Shown: positions 31,489 to 42,424 of the stretch, one piece after another
How the letters are laid out: each line of letters starts with the position of its first letter
How positions within the stretch are numbered: the stretch's first letter is position 1
Assembly: GCA_934437985.1 (NCBI GenBank)
Contig: CAKSBI010000017.1
Span: 1-47,460 of the forward strand
Source of the DNA: an uncultured Lachnospiraceae bacterium
GTDB taxonomy: Bacteria; Bacillota; Clostridia; Lachnospirales; Lachnospiraceae
Direction: 5' to 3'
Length of the DNA stretch: 47,460 nucleotides
Position numbers and translations under genes: made by a program
The notes under the pieces: model-generated
The model's database searches: none
Seen by the model: the letters and a program-made list of their open reading frames with translations, nothing else
Told to the model about the DNA's origin: nothing

Positions 31489-33429
31489 CTATACGGCAGC
31501 TTCTACTTCTGTGCCTGCTTCCCTTACAAATTCAATGACATCCGTCTCACATAAAGGCTCTGAGAAGAAATATCCCTGGATATAATCGACCCCAAACTTT
31601 TCCATCTCAGAAAGCTGTTCCTCTGTCTCAACTCCCTCAGCAATTATATCCATTCCAAGACTTTTGAGCATGTCAATCGCAAACTTAGTTGCAATCTTAC
31701 CTTTAGCTGTTGTAAAATATGACCATACAAGCTCCTTATCAAGCTTAACAGCCCTGAATGGAAGATCAATAAGAAAACTGAGATTCGCGTATCCGCTGCC
31801 ATAATCATCCAGAAAAAACGCAGAACCAAGCCCTATAAGCTTGTTCATATTATCCGACAGAGACTGTTTGGAATTAACCATGGCAGTCTCCGTTATCTCA
31901 TAATGAATATATTCCACCGGTACCCCATACCGGTCAAGCACATTCTTAAGCTCATACGCCAGTGCATTCTGCATACACTGGACAGCTGACAGATTCACTT
32001 CAATAGACTTAATCCCATATTGAAGCGGGTCTGTATCGTTAACAAACCGGCACACCTTATCAAGCACGATCATATCAATTTTTGTAATCATGCCATTACG
32101 TTCCGCGATTGGGATAAAATCATCCGGGTACATCCGTTTTCCACGTTCATCACATAACCGTATAAGAGCCTCAAAAGCAACAAACTTACGTTCTGCAATG
32201 GAATATATCGGCTGATAAAATACTTCAAACTTATCATTCTCAATTGCCCAGCGCAGGGTCTCTTCAATATTACTGCACCGGTTAACATCATCAATATGCT
32301 TTTGATCAATTATAATAATATCACCTGACTTTTCGTTATCCAAAAGCGTATTACCTAAAATTGCATCAACATAATAAACTACTTCTTCACTATTATTCAA
32401 CAGTGTACTGTCCTTTAACATGCATATATCAAAATCAAGTGCAATATCCGTATTGCAAATAGAGAATGACTTTTTCTTAACATTCAATATATGACTTCGG
32501 AGACTATCATAAAACTCTTCATTTTCATACGAACCGGCAACTGCAAACCTGCATTCGCCAAGCCTGAATAACAAAGCATTATCAATATCCTTAAGGTATT
32601 CTGCAAAATTCACCATCAGACCATTGGCATTAGCAATACCAAAGGTTCTTGTGTATACATCATACGAGCGCACATTAACTGCTGCCAGAAAAAACTTTTT
32701 ATTCATTAAATATTGCCTGTCAATATATGTCTTAAGCATACCTGTATTAAATAAACCGGTATTTTCATCAACCTTATCAATTGGATTCTCCATAAACAAA
32801 TACACCAGCAGAACTGCAACACTTACTGCAAAGCTGACTATCAACAGGCTGTTATTGGCAAACTGTATAAATGCGGCAACTATAAACGCAGTAAGGATAA
32901 CCAATACCGGATTACGCCTGGGATGTGAAATCTTATTCCTGAAAACATACATTCCTGCCATGCTTATAATAAGAAAAACTATACAGACTGCATATGTATA
33001 CAATACTGCAGGACCATATGAATATATACTTCCATGTACAGGATCAACATGATACTCTATTGGGAGAACAAAGTATGCGAGCGCAACAAGCATCAATATC
33101 ATACTTATATACAGGTATACTTTTGTATAATTACTACTGTCCCGGAATACATCAGCAAGAAGATATAGCAGCGTGATACACGCTACCATGGCCAGCGAAA
33201 ATAGATACAGCTTACATACAAGCTCATTCAATAAGGCGGGTACATCATCACGATAGTTAATTGTAACTATGGAAGCAATATCGAAAACAACACACATAAG
33301 TGCTGCCACTATCAGCATGCCAAAAATTCTATCAGTATATATCCATACTGTACGTCTCTTTCTATAAAGAGCAGCAACAAGCACCAGAATTACCAGACCG
33401 GCAATCTGGAAATCAACATTAAATACCAT
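31489..33429 (-). CDS. Membrane cyclic-di-GMP phosphodiesterase (EAL domain)
   Basis: The 646 residues begin with seven or so membrane segments (about 1-215), then a degenerate GGDEF domain where the signature reads RLGECRF, and an active-looking EAL domain: EALIRL, EVNLSAVQC, ITETAM, DDYGSGYANL, VKLDKEL, AEGVETEEQ and QGYFFSEP. All acidic metal ligands and the catalytic Glu/Lys appear intact. It should degrade cyclic di-GMP, with the GGDEF relic as a GTP sensor at most. GAGGGGG precedes the ATG. Confidence 0.92.
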   Translation of the reverse strand: MVFNVDFQIAGLVILVLVAALYRKRRTVWIYTDRIFGMLIVAALMCVVFDIASIVTINYRDDVPALLNELVCKLYLFSLAMVACITLLYLLADVFRDSSNYTKVYLYISMILMLVALAYFVLPIEYHVDPVHGSIYSYGPAVLYTYAVCIVFLIISMAGMYVFRNKISHPRRNPVLVILTAFIVAAFIQFANNSLLIVSFAVSVAVLLVYLFMENPIDKVDENTGLFNTGMLKTYIDRQYLMNKKFFLAAVNVRSYDVYTRTFGIANANGLMVNFAEYLKDIDNALLFRLGECRFAVAGSYENEEFYDSLRSHILNVKKKSFSICNTDIALDFDICMLKDSTLLNNSEEVVYYVDAILGNTLLDNEKSGDIIIIDQKHIDDVNRCSNIEETLRWAIENDKFEVFYQPIYSIAERKFVAFEALIRLCDERGKRMYPDDFIPIAERNGMITKIDMIVLDKVCRFVNDTDPLQYGIKSIEVNLSAVQCMQNALAYELKNVLDRYGVPVEYIHYEITETAMVNSKQSLSDNMNKLIGLGSAFFLDDYGSGYANLSFLIDLPFRAVKLDKELVWSYFTTAKGKIATKFAIDMLKSLGMDIIAEGVETEEQLSEMEKFGVDYIQGYFFSEPLCETDVIEFVREAGTEVEAAV

Positions 33430-33564
33430 GCATACACCCCCTCGTATATATACTTACATATGTAAAGTATATCGTATTTTTATACATTTCACAATATTAT
33501 TTTAGAATAAATAAAGAACCCGCATGCTTAACACACAAGGGTCTTCATAGTAATAATATACCTG

Positions 33565-34602
33565 TCATACAGCATAAGATATAACAAGCATTGCATATGC
33601 ACGTTCATAATTTGTGTTGTACATCGGTACAATCCCTGCATCAGTAAGCTGTCTTACTGACGCATACACAGCTTTTTCCGCATGCTTTACCGCAGCCATA
33701 TATATATCAATTCCCCCGGCTATACATCTGTTGGCAAATTCTGTAAGGTTGTTATTCCGGCTGACTGATGCTACAGAAGCTGTACCTGCATGATACAATC
33801 CATGCAGTATACATTCAGGTTTATATCTTTCAAGGCTTATACTGTCATAACGCATACCGGGATATGGTCTTATGAACATAACATTATCTGACATCCTTGC
33901 CTTCCCGGCAAGAATCATGCCTGCCTTCATACTGACCCTGTCACACAGTCCATTAATATCATCATGATATTCCGGTACGGCATAAGAATCATTTTTCACA
34001 AATATACCATTGTCCATTACACCATATACCCCGCCTGTAATATCGTGATATTCATCAAGATAACCGTCAGCCTCACATATCGTACCGGAATTATATACGT
34101 TCATACAGCCGCTGTTATCCTCGTATATCGTAAAAACTCCCGGTTCATTTTTTCCACATATATAACTGACACAGGCGGCAAAGTTTCTGTTGCCATTAGT
34201 TATATCAGCATCAAGCGGATGATTGGCGGCTGTAAGAATTATCGGAATACCGGTCTGTGCATACATGACTGAAATGAATGCGGACGTATATGACAGCGTG
34301 TCAGAGCCATGTGCTATGATCACTCCATCAAAACCATTGTCTCTTTCCCTGTAAATGGTCCTGCAAAGCTCATTCCAGTACACAGGGTTCATATTTTCGC
34401 TTAATATATTAAGTGGCCTTCTTATCTCGAAGACCACTTTATCTGTATTACCATAGTTATCGTAATAATTATCTGTTAATCTGCAACTGTGTATATCAGC
34501 CATATCATTAGTTTCTACACCATCCGTGTCCACATCAATGGTATCTCCGTTTGTCACACTTCCGATAGTGCCACCTGTAAGTATAAGCAGGATCTTATTC
34601 AT
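33565..34602 (-). CDS. L-asparaginase family amidohydrolase
   Basis: This 345-residue protein starts MNKILLILTGGTIGSV with the first catalytic Thr in TGGTIG, and has IIAHGSDTLSYTSAF, where most members have HGTDT. It further has the LTAANHPLDADITNG segment. There is no signal peptide, so it is cytosolic. Asparaginases release ammonia from asparagine; the Ser for Thr change leaves the Asp and could shift activity or specificity. It lies 35 bases after the CobW-DUF1980 gene, so it may be the third gene of that operon. Confidence 0.8.
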   Translation of the reverse strand: MNKILLILTGGTIGSVTNGDTIDVDTDGVETNDMADIHSCRLTDNYYDNYGNTDKVVFEIRRPLNILSENMNPVYWNELCRTIYRERDNGFDGVIIAHGSDTLSYTSAFISVMYAQTGIPIILTAANHPLDADITNGNRNFAACVSYICGKNEPGVFTIYEDNSGCMNVYNSGTICEADGYLDEYHDITGGVYGVMDNGIFVKNDSYAVPEYHDDINGLCDRVSMKAGMILAGKARMSDNVMFIRPYPGMRYDSISLERYKPECILHGLYHAGTASVASVSRNNNLTEFANRCIAGGIDIYMAAVKHAEKAVYASVRQLTDAGIVPMYNTNYERAYAMLVISYAV

Positions 34603-34637
34603 ACACCGTTACTCCTTATTAATTATCTGTTATTTTC

Positions 34638-35585
34638 CTAAAAATATATAAGATCATCCGCAGGTCTCTCTCCTGTCTCAATGCTCTTAAGATACAATAC
34701 CGGCCCCTTGTCACGGTAATCCTTAACATACTCGCTCTTAACATCAGCAGTTATTGTAATCCACTGACGTTCCTCAAGGTCTATGTCATTCTCCGTGTTA
34801 CAGATCAGCCCAAGATACGTTATGTCATCCGCACAGCAGGTCATTGCAAATCTTCCCGGAACGAACTTGTTCATCGGATAATTCTTAGGCCTGAAAAACA
34901 AACCACTGAAATGGACTGTCTTACCATTATATTTGTCAGGATTCTCCATGGAATCCATATAGAAGATTCCAAAATCATCATCCTCAATATTAATCACCGG
35001 GGCTTCAATATCGTACGGAAATTCTTCTGCAGCACCTCCGCCATCATAACCCTCAACATAATCATAGACAACCTGTGCTTTTTTGTTGAATAGCTTAATA
35101 CTTCTTCTGAGTTCATTCTTCCTGGCAGTCTCATCACAGCGGTTAAATATTACCATCTCTGAAACAGACAGCTGATTCATAACCATGGAACGCATATTGT
35201 TCCAATACATATCAAATGTGCCATAGTCTACAGTTGAAATAACCTGCGCAATCTCCCAGCTTGCCGGATATATATCCTCCATAACCGAATCAATCTGCCA
35301 CATTCCATTAAACTCTATCAGGACTCTTTTAGGCTTGGTAGCAGCATCCCATTTTTTTAACAGGTCTGCCGTAAGCTCCTTCTCCTCATTGACAAACTCA
35401 ACATATACGTTCTGCATCCTAAGCGCCTTAACATCATATTCAGTCTCGCCATCTTCACATACAATAAGAAGAGTCCTCTCACCTGTTGCAAAATAATCCT
35501 GTGAAAGCGTATCTAATATAAACGTTGTCTTACCACTCTCAAGAAATCCGGTAAATATATATACCGGTACATTCCGCCTGAACAT
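34638..35585 (-). CDS. CobW-type GTPase fused to DUF1980/YcgQ-like domain
   Basis: The 315-residue protein begins with a G3E GTPase: Walker A TGFLESGKTTF, LIVCEDGETEYD, VLIEFNGMW, and FNRCDE as the NKxD equivalent. The CxCC metal motif is missing. From about residue 205 a domain follows (YNGKTVHFSGLFFRPKNYP, FVPGRFAMTCCADD, ITADVKSEYV...LYLKSIE) that resembles DUF1980 of TIGR03943/YcgQ proteins. YcgQ-YcgR in Bacillus is tied to zinc limitation. The fusion suggests a metal or nucleotide switch that acts with the neighbouring His-rich CobW. The gap to that gene is 17 bases. Confidence 0.75.
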   Translation of the reverse strand: MFRRNVPVYIFTGFLESGKTTFILDTLSQDYFATGERTLLIVCEDGETEYDVKALRMQNVYVEFVNEEKELTADLLKKWDAATKPKRVLIEFNGMWQIDSVMEDIYPASWEIAQVISTVDYGTFDMYWNNMRSMVMNQLSVSEMVIFNRCDETARKNELRRSIKLFNKKAQVVYDYVEGYDGGGAAEEFPYDIEAPVINIEDDDFGIFYMDSMENPDKYNGKTVHFSGLFFRPKNYPMNKFVPGRFAMTCCADDITYLGLICNTENDIDLEERQWITITADVKSEYVKDYRDKGPVLYLKSIETGERPADDLIYF

Positions 35586-35602
35586 AATATATATCCTCCC
35601 AG

Positions 35603-36694
35603 TTAGTTAAGCTTAAATAACCCAGCTAATTTATCTTCTTTCAGATCAGTACCTATTACGCAGAGCTTACCGGTATAATCTGCCTGTCCCTCACGTATCT
35701 CATACTCACCCGGAGTAAGGTCATAATACATCCATTTGCCATTATCACATGGAATCATGCCTTTTGCACGTAAAATAATTCCGTACTCATCAGTCTCCGA
35801 AAGCTTAACAAGTGCTTCCTTAAGCTCATCCTCAGTATATACTCTTGCAGTCTCTTTTCCCCAGCTTGTAAATACATCATCTGCATGGTGATGACCTTCA
35901 TGCCCATGGTCATGATGACAGCACTCTCCGTCGTGATGATGCTCGTGGTCATGCTCATGCTCGTGATGGCAGCACTCTCCGTCGTGATGATGCTCGTGGT
36001 CATGCTCATGCTCGTGATGGCAGCACTCTCCGTCGTGGTGATGATGTTCATGCCCATCATGCGCTGACTTCACATCAGCAATAAGTGCATCAAGTGTATT
36101 AGTATGCTCAATAGCATGAAGAATTGTAGTTCCCTCAATGTTATCCCAAGGTGTTGTCACAATCTCCGCATCTGCATTATGCTCACGCATAAGTGCCATA
36201 CAGGTATCCAGCTTCTCCTTAGAAGCATTCTGTGTACGGCTTAAAATTATGCATCCGGCACTCTCAACCTGATTGTTAAAAAATTCACCAAAGTTTTTCA
36301 TATACATTTTAGCCTTAAGGCAGTCAACTACAACTGTAGTGCTGTTAAGCTCAATATCTGCCTTTTCTTTAACATCAAGAACTGCCTTCATAACATCTGA
36401 AAGCTTGCCTACACCGGATGGTTCAATAATAATTCTTTCAGGTGAATACTTATCAATAACGTCTTTAAGCGCTGTGCCAAAGTCACCTACAAGTGAACAG
36501 CATATACAGCCTGAGTTCATCTCAGTAATCTCAATCCCTGCATCCTTAAGAAATCCACCATCAATTCCAATCTCACCAAATTCATTCTCAATAAGAACAA
36601 TCTTTTCATTTCCAAGAGCTTCGCCAATAAGCTTTTTAATAAGTGTTGTCTTACCGGCTCCAAGAAAACCGGATATAATATCTATCTTTGTCAC
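35603..36694 (-). CDS. CobW/YjiA-family metallochaperone GTPase with His-rich repeats
   Basis: The GTG at 36694 has AGGAGG ten bases upstream. The 363 residues carry Walker A SGFLGAGKTTLIKKL, the metal-binding CxCC at 63-66 (SGCICCSLVG), ILSRTQ as NKxD equivalent, and a CobW C-terminal domain (about 280-363). Between them is a His-rich loop (about 218-272) built of 17-residue repeats (HHHDGECCHHEHEHDHE) that add six Cys and many His. Such proteins deliver or store zinc or other divalent metal. A promoter lies at 36732-36759. No Zur-like site was recognised. Confidence 0.87.
   Translation of the reverse strand: MTKIDIISGFLGAGKTTLIKKLIGEALGNEKIVLIENEFGEIGIDGGFLKDAGIEITEMNSGCICCSLVGDFGTALKDVIDKYSPERIIIEPSGVGKLSDVMKAVLDVKEKADIELNSTTVVVDCLKAKMYMKNFGEFFNNQVESAGCIILSRTQNASKEKLDTCMALMREHNADAEIVTTPWDNIEGTTILHAIEHTNTLDALIADVKSAHDGHEHHHHDGECCHHEHEHDHEHHHDGECCHHEHEHDHEHHHDGECCHHDHGHEGHHHADDVFTSWGKETARVYTEDELKEALVKLSETDEYGIILRAKGMIPCDNGKWMYYDLTPGEYEIREGQADYTGKLCVIGTDLKEDKLAGLFKLN
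35921..36073. repeat. 51-bp coding tandem repeat (three units)
   Basis: Copies beginning GCACTCTCC occur at 35921, 35972 and 36023, spacing 51 bases. The first two copies are almost identical and the third diverges in its second half. They encode the His/Cys repeats of the CobW protein. The near-identity of the DNA points to recent copying or slippage, so length may vary between strains. Confidence 0.85.
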
Positions 36695-36731
36695 GATTAA
36701 TCAACCTCCTGTTGTTTAAATATTTGTATCT

Positions 36732-36759
36732 AGTATAAACCTATTAATTGCAAAGTCAA
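36732..36759 (-). promoter_or_regulatory. Promoter of the CobW operon
   Basis: On the minus strand TTGACT (36754-36759) and TATACT (36732-36737) are separated by 16 bases, 38 bases ahead of the GTG start. Confidence 0.6.
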
Positions 36760-36784
36760 GCTGCGGCGTTGTAAACAGTATATT

Positions 36785-37750
36785 TTACAATGTTTTTATC
36801 TTAACCTTCTTACTTAGCCCGCTGCCCCTGAGCATTTTTGTGTATTTCTTTTTCTTTAACTTTGGTACCTTTATCACTACCTTTGATGACAGGCCTGAAT
36901 AAGAGTTCTTTTGAATGCTTTTTAACTTTTTTGAATGGATTTCGATTACACGGAGTTTTTTGGTTGGGTAACCCACCCCCTTTTTGTATTTAAAAACCTC
37001 TTGTCCATAGTCACCATTTTTTATTATTGTAACATTTTCAGGAAGAATTATTTTCTTTAATCCTGTTCCAGCAAAAGCTGACATATAAACACAAGTTACT
37101 TTATCCGGAATATCTATTCTTTTTAATCTAATACAATCAGCAAAATCAAATGCCTTTATTATTTTTAAATCAGGCGGCAGTTTTATATCAATTATGGACT
37201 CACACCCTATAAACATTCCCCTTCCCAATTTTTTTATGGAAGAAGGAATATATATATTTCTCAATGCTTTGCAAAACTCAAAGCTCCCCATATAGCTTAT
37301 ACCCTCAGGTAACTCAATGAACTTTAATCTATAACAGCCGGAAAACGCATAATCTTCTATTGATTTAATACTATCTGGTAATTCAATATTTTCAAAGTTA
37401 TTATTACTAAAACAACTTCGCCGCAATATAACAACACTTTCAGGTATTTTTACAGATATGACATTCATAAAGTTACTAAATGCACTTTTTCCAATTCCGG
37501 TTATCCCCTCTTCAATTTCAATATGCTCGGCCTCTTTGCTCCAACTGTACCAGGAAGGCTCTGGGCAGTGACCATCCATTTCAAAATCTGATATATCTTT
37601 AGTTCCAGTAAATGTAAGTGTCTTGGTGTTTTTATTGTATGTCCATATATTACCATTGTCATCTGTTCCGCTTGTTGCTGTCTTTGCATTAACCGATACA
37701 GGTACAAGACTTAAACAAAGAATCAATAGAATTGTTACTAATCTGCCCAT
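36785..37750 (-). CDS. Secreted BspA-type leucine-rich-repeat protein
   Basis: The 321-residue protein has a signal peptide (LVTILLILCLSLVPVSVNA), then an opening (TATSGTDDNGNIWTYNKNTKTLTFTG cut short here as DNGNIWTYNKNTKTLTF) typical of such proteins. About seven LRR_5 units follow (ITGIGKSAFSN, IKSIEDYAFSGC, IKKLGRGMFIGC). The C-terminus (SSKVVIKVPKLKKKKYTKML) resembles the closing unit of secreted Lachnospiraceae LRR proteins. It has no sortase motif. It may bind host or partner cells. It lies 43 bases after prsA on the same strand, yet its base use is more AT-rich. Confidence 0.8.
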   Translation of the reverse strand: MGRLVTILLILCLSLVPVSVNAKTATSGTDDNGNIWTYNKNTKTLTFTGTKDISDFEMDGHCPEPSWYSWSKEAEHIEIEEGITGIGKSAFSNFMNVISVKIPESVVILRRSCFSNNNFENIELPDSIKSIEDYAFSGCYRLKFIELPEGISYMGSFEFCKALRNIYIPSSIKKLGRGMFIGCESIIDIKLPPDLKIIKAFDFADCIRLKRIDIPDKVTCVYMSAFAGTGLKKIILPENVTIIKNGDYGQEVFKYKKGVGYPTKKLRVIEIHSKKLKSIQKNSYSGLSSKVVIKVPKLKKKKYTKMLRGSGLSKKVKIKTL

Positions 37751-37793
37751 TGTTCCACCACCGTTTTTTTCTTATTGATACGGCTTATACTTA

Positions 37794-38813
37794 TCACAGC
37801 ACAAGCGGGCTGACCTCAACCTCATAACCTGCTGCCCATTCCCTGTACTGACTTTCAAAATTAGCCTTCTGTGCCTCTGCGATAAGCTCCTCCCTCTTCT
37901 TAACAGTAAGCTCAGGTTCATTGCTGCTTACACAATATATGATATAAAAGCCTTCCGGAGCTTCCACTACAGGACTTAACTGCCCCGGCATTAATGCCAT
38001 GGCGGCATTAGTAAAGGCTTCACTCATATCGCCTTTTCCAAATGTAATCTGGGCTTCATCAGCTTCTGTGTTGGCCTGCGCAAATGCTTTGAAATCCGTG
38101 GCCTTTTTTGCACTCCTGCGAAGCGCTTTTGCCTCTGCACGCCTTGCCTCAACAGCCTCCTGTGAAAGGACCACATCAACACCGCTCTGATTCTTTCCGC
38201 TTGTCTGGAGATAAATGTACTGGACAGTAATCTGTTTTGCATCTTCATCACTTATATTAGTGGCAATCCCATTAATGCATGAATCATATACTTTATTTGC
38301 AGTCTCATTTTCACAATATACATCTGTAATTGTGTCTACATCAAGCATATATGAATCTACATCTGCCTTGTCAGCCTTATCTAACAGTGTCTGTGCGAAT
38401 TGCCTGATGTCTTCTCTTTCGTCATTTGAAATCTCAATTCCAAGGTCAGCAGCCCTTCTCGAAATAACCTTCATCTCTGTTATCATGTTAACTACCTGCT
38501 CTATTGCAACTGATCTCATTGTGCGCTCTCCGTCAACCTTGTATGACCACACCTGATCCCCAAACACATCCTGGTATCTCGTTTTAAGAATATACATATA
38601 TACAAGCAGCTCACGGTATGTTGCTGTCTCATCCCCTACTGATACAACAACTGAATCAGACTCAAGCTTGCGCTTTTCAACCTTTTCCGCCTTTTCAACA
38701 CGCCCTGCGTTACCACCGGTCTTGGATGACGGGCCGGAACATCCTGCTGCCGTAACAGCCATACCACATGCCAGCAATACTGCCATAGTCCTGATACATA
38801 TACGTCGTCTCAT
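37794..38813 (-). CDS. prsA: PrsA-like lipoprotein foldase (parvulin)
   Basis: This 339-residue protein has a signal peptide with lipobox TAAGC, a SurA-like N-terminal chaperone region, and a parvulin-type domain (about 195-300) with QYIYLQTSGKN, FGKGDMSEAFTNAAM and GQLSPVVEAPEGFYII. PrsA proteins sit on the outer face of the membrane and help secreted proteins fold. Some parvulin catalytic positions are hard to match, so isomerase activity is not certain. GGAGG precedes the ATG. It follows mfd by 16 bases, as in many Clostridia. Confidence 0.82.
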   Translation of the reverse strand: MRRRICIRTMAVLLACGMAVTAAGCSGPSSKTGGNAGRVEKAEKVEKRKLESDSVVVSVGDETATYRELLVYMYILKTRYQDVFGDQVWSYKVDGERTMRSVAIEQVVNMITEMKVISRRAADLGIEISNDEREDIRQFAQTLLDKADKADVDSYMLDVDTITDVYCENETANKVYDSCINGIATNISDEDAKQITVQYIYLQTSGKNQSGVDVVLSQEAVEARRAEAKALRRSAKKATDFKAFAQANTEADEAQITFGKGDMSEAFTNAAMALMPGQLSPVVEAPEGFYIIYCVSSNEPELTVKKREELIAEAQKANFESQYREWAAGYEVEVSPLVL

Positions 38814-38829
38814 TTTTCCTCCATCTGCG

Positions 38830-41800
38830 TTACTTATCCAGCAACGTCTTCATTTTATCCAACAGTTCCTTTACCTTGCCAAATAATTCATCTGATGGTG
38901 ACATCTTATAGACAAACTTCGGCTTACCTTCATTATCAAACCGCATACCTGTTTCCCTGAGAAGCTCCGGAATATTGTTAATATTATACGGTGCCTTTTC
39001 ATATGGCCTGAACATAAGTATATCATTGGTTCTCTTGCTATTAAGATTCAGCCTGTCCTTTTTGTAGGTCACCTGTGTAATATACACACCATGTGCCATT
39101 GCCTTAATAAGTGCAATCTGCATAAGATTACCAACCGATTCAGGATAATCCCCAAACCTGTCAAGCAGTTCATCCTGCCTGTCAAGTAATTCAGTTTCAT
39201 TTTCTATATCTGCAATACGCTTATACATTTCCAGCTTCCGTGTCTCATTTTTAATGTATGACGCCGGGATATATGCGTCAATTTCCATCTCTATGGATGT
39301 CTCAAATTCCGGTGCATGCCCGGCCGCTTCACCCTTAAGTGCAAGCACTGCCTCATTAAGCATCTTACAATACATATCATACCCTACTGCATCGATATGT
39401 CCATGCTGCTCCACACCCAGAAGATTTCCTGCACCTCTTATCTCAAGGTCACGCATTGCAATCTTAAATCCACTTCCAAGGTCTGTAAATTCCTTGATAG
39501 CTTCAAGCCTCTTCTCAGCAATCTCCTTAAGCACCTTGTCACGCTTGTACATGAGAAATGCATAGGCTGTACGGTTTGACCTTCCAACACGCCCCCTAAG
39601 CTGATAGAGCTGTGAGAGACCCATTTTATCTGCTTCATCAATTATGATAGTATTAACGTTTGATATATCAAGTCCTGTCTCAATAATTGTAGTTGAAACA
39701 AGCACATCTATATCACCATGGATAAAATCAAACATAATCTGTTCAAGTGCACGTTCACTCATCCTGCCATGTGCATACACAACACTTGCTTCCGGCACAA
39801 GCTTTGCTATCATATTGGCTATTACGTCTATATTATTGATTCTGTTGTATACATAGTATACCTGTCCACCCCTTGCAAGCTCCCTGTTAATAGCTTCCCT
39901 TATTATCTCCTCATTATGTTCAAGTACAAATGTCTGGACCGGAAGCCTGTCCATTGGAGGCTCTTCAAGTACACTCATATCTCTTATACCGACAAGGCTC
40001 ATGTGAAGTGTTCTCGGTATTGGTGTTGCAGATAACGTAAGAACATCTACATTCTCTTTCATCTGCTTGATCTTCTCCTTATGGCTTACACCAAAACGCT
40101 GCTCCTCATCCACGATCAAAAGACCAAGATCCCTGAATTCAACATCCTTTGACAGCAGCCTGTGAGTTCCGATAACTATATCAAGTGTTCCATTTTTAAG
40201 TCTCTCAATTGTCTTTTTAACCTCTGAAGGCGTCCTGAACCTTGACAACATCTCAATGCTTACCGGGTAATCCTTCATTCTCTGTACAAATGTGTTATAA
40301 TGCTGCTGCGCAAGTATTGTCGTAGGCACCAGATATGCTACCTGCTTGCTTTCAGAAACTGCCTTAAATGCGGCACGTATTGCAATCTCCGTCTTGCCAT
40401 AGCCAACGTCACCACATATAAGCCTGTCCATAATGCGGGAGCTCTGCATATCACGCTTTGTGTCCTCTATTGCGGTAAGCTGATCCTCTGTCTCTTCATA
40501 TGGGAACATTTCCTCAAATTCCCTCTGCCATACCGTATCTTCTCCATACGCAAACCCTGTCTTTTCCCGGCGTTTTGCATACAGCTTCACAAGGTCAGCC
40601 GCTATATCCTTAACCTCTGAACGCACCCTTGCCTTAGTTGTACTCCATTCCGGAGAGTTAAGCTTATTAAGCTTAGGCTTCCTGCCCCCGGAATCGACTG
40701 CCGCATACTTCTGCAGTACCTCAAGCCCGGTAGCAGGTACATACAGAACACATTCCTTTGCATATTCTATCTTAAGGTAATCCTTGATAACCTTATCAAC
40801 TTCTATCTTTTCAATACCACGGTATATACCAAGACCATGATTTTCATGAACCACATAATCCCCGATATTAAGCTCAGAAAAATTATTAATAGACGCTCCG
40901 TTGTATTTTTTACGCTTTTTCTTGGTTTTTTTCTCCCCAAATATATCTGCTTCCGATATAACGGCAAATCTTATCTGAGGATACTCAAAGCCCTTATGGA
41001 TTGCTCCATACGCAACCATTATCTCACCTTTATTGACCACACGCTCCATATTATCTTCATAAAATGCCGGCAGTTCATATGAGCGAAGGTTTTCACTAAG
41101 TCTCCTGGCCCTTGTCCTTGAAGGAGACAGAACAAGAACCCTGTAGTTATTCTTCATCCACCTCTCAAGGTCGCTGACCATTATATCAAAGTTGCTGTTA
41201 TACGAACGCACAGCCTGGACATAAAGCGAGCATATACTCACAGGTTCAATATGCTTTGGGGCATTGTCCATCGCAGACAGCATTATAAGCCTTCTCGCGG
41301 CAAGCTTTGCATATACCTCATCCACCGTATATAAAATATCCATCTGTGCCGGCAGGATATATCCTTTTTCAAGACGGCTCTTCATACTTTCACTGAATTC
41401 ATACTGTATTGCCTCCGCATGTTCATAGCAGCGGTTAGGCTCGTCTAACACATATAATGTGTCCTCCGGAAAATATTCAAAAAATGATTCCGTATCTTCA
41501 TAAAAATAGCGCACATAGCTTTCAAGCCCTGCCATGCCCTGATAATACTCAACATTTTCCTTAAGCTGCTCATACGAAAGCTCAAGCCTTCGTGCCTCTT
41601 CAAGTTCATTTTTCTTTCTGAACTTATCAGCATATATTTTTATATCATCACCAATCTTTGCAAGTCCCGAAAGTATCCTGTCCTCATCAACCATTACCTC
41701 CGAAGCAGAATACACCGTAAGCTCATCAACCTCCTCAACCGAACGCTGGCTGAGTACATCAAATGAATGTATAAGGTTGATCTCGTCTCCCCAGAATTCT

Positions 41801-42372
41801 ATTCTGTATGGAACTTCTTCTGTGAGCGGAAATATGTCAAGTATTCCACCTCTTACGGCAAATGCCCCCGGCGACTCCACCTGGCTTACATTTTCATAGC
41901 CAATTGCCGTAAGCTCCTTTTTAAGTGTTCCAAGCTCCATCTCGTCCCCAACCCTTAATACGGTCTTATGCTGCTTATGATATTCTATAGGAACCGAAGA
42001 TTCCATTCCTGCATCAAGAGTTGTTATTATAACAGCTTCTTCACCATTAATAAGCTTCTCTATTACCTGTATCCGTTCCTGTACAATGGCATAACCATGA
42101 ACGTCTGCACTGTAGAATATTACATCCTTTGCCGGATATATATATACATTTCTACCATACAGCCGCATATCATCATATAATTCCCTTGCCTTATTCTCAC
42201 TGTGCGTAATTATTACTTTGTAGCGGTACTTTTCCCCAAGTCCATCTATAACATGACATTTTTCAGTGTCAAGTACTCCTGATATTAACACCGGGGTTTT
42301 TCCCTTTTTCAGATAATCTTCAGCCTCTCTGAATTCGGCAAGCTCATTTAATGGCTCTCTTAATGTCTTCAA
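38830..42372 (-). CDS. mfd: Transcription-repair coupling factor
   Basis: The best start is the TTG at 42372, six bases after AGAGGA; there is no ATG near. The 1180 residues give the full Mfd order: UvrB-homology region, RNA-polymerase-interaction (CarD-like) domain near [19 protein letters not shown], RecG-like translocase with [33 protein letters not shown] and QLRGRVGR, and a C-terminal TRCF domain. It pushes stalled RNA polymerase off lesions and recruits UvrA. It is in an operon with pth and prsA. Confidence 0.96.
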   Translation of the reverse strand: MKTLREPLNELAEFREAEDYLKKGKTPVLISGVLDTEKCHVIDGLGEKYRYKVIITHSENKARELYDDMRLYGRNVYIYPAKDVIFYSADVHGYAIVQERIQVIEKLINGEEAVIITTLDAGMESSVPIEYHKQHKTVLRVGDEMELGTLKKELTAIGYENVSQVESPGAFAVRGGILDIFPLTEEVPYRIEFWGDEINLIHSFDVLSQRSVEEVDELTVYSASEVMVDEDRILSGLAKIGDDIKIYADKFRKKNELEEARRLELSYEQLKENVEYYQGMAGLESYVRYFYEDTESFFEYFPEDTLYVLDEPNRCYEHAEAIQYEFSESMKSRLEKGYILPAQMDILYTVDEVYAKLAARRLIMLSAMDNAPKHIEPVSICSLYVQAVRSYNSNFDIMVSDLERWMKNNYRVLVLSPSRTRARRLSENLRSYELPAFYEDNMERVVNKGEIMVAYGAIHKGFEYPQIRFAVISEADIFGEKKTKKKRKKYNGASINNFSELNIGDYVVHENHGLGIYRGIEKIEVDKVIKDYLKIEYAKECVLYVPATGLEVLQKYAAVDSGGRKPKLNKLNSPEWSTTKARVRSEVKDIAADLVKLYAKRREKTGFAYGEDTVWQREFEEMFPYEETEDQLTAIEDTKRDMQSSRIMDRLICGDVGYGKTEIAIRAAFKAVSESKQVAYLVPTTILAQQHYNTFVQRMKDYPVSIEMLSRFRTPSEVKKTIERLKNGTLDIVIGTHRLLSKDVEFRDLGLLIVDEEQRFGVSHKEKIKQMKENVDVLTLSATPIPRTLHMSLVGIRDMSVLEEPPMDRLPVQTFVLEHNEEIIREAINRELARGGQVYYVYNRINNIDVIANMIAKLVPEASVVYAHGRMSERALEQIMFDFIHGDIDVLVSTTIIETGLDISNVNTIIIDEADKMGLSQLYQLRGRVGRSNRTAYAFLMYKRDKVLKEIAEKRLEAIKEFTDLGSGFKIAMRDLEIRGAGNLLGVEQHGHIDAVGYDMYCKMLNEAVLALKGEAAGHAPEFETSIEMEIDAYIPASYIKNETRKLEMYKRIADIENETELLDRQDELLDRFGDYPESVGNLMQIALIKAMAHGVYITQVTYKKDRLNLNSKRTNDILMFRPYEKAPYNINNIPELLRETGMRFDNEGKPKFVYKMSPSDELFGKVKELLDKMKTLLDK

Positions 42373-42424
42373 CTTATTTCCTCTCAAATCTCATCAAATC
42401 TCAGTATTACTTTGCATTATTCTG

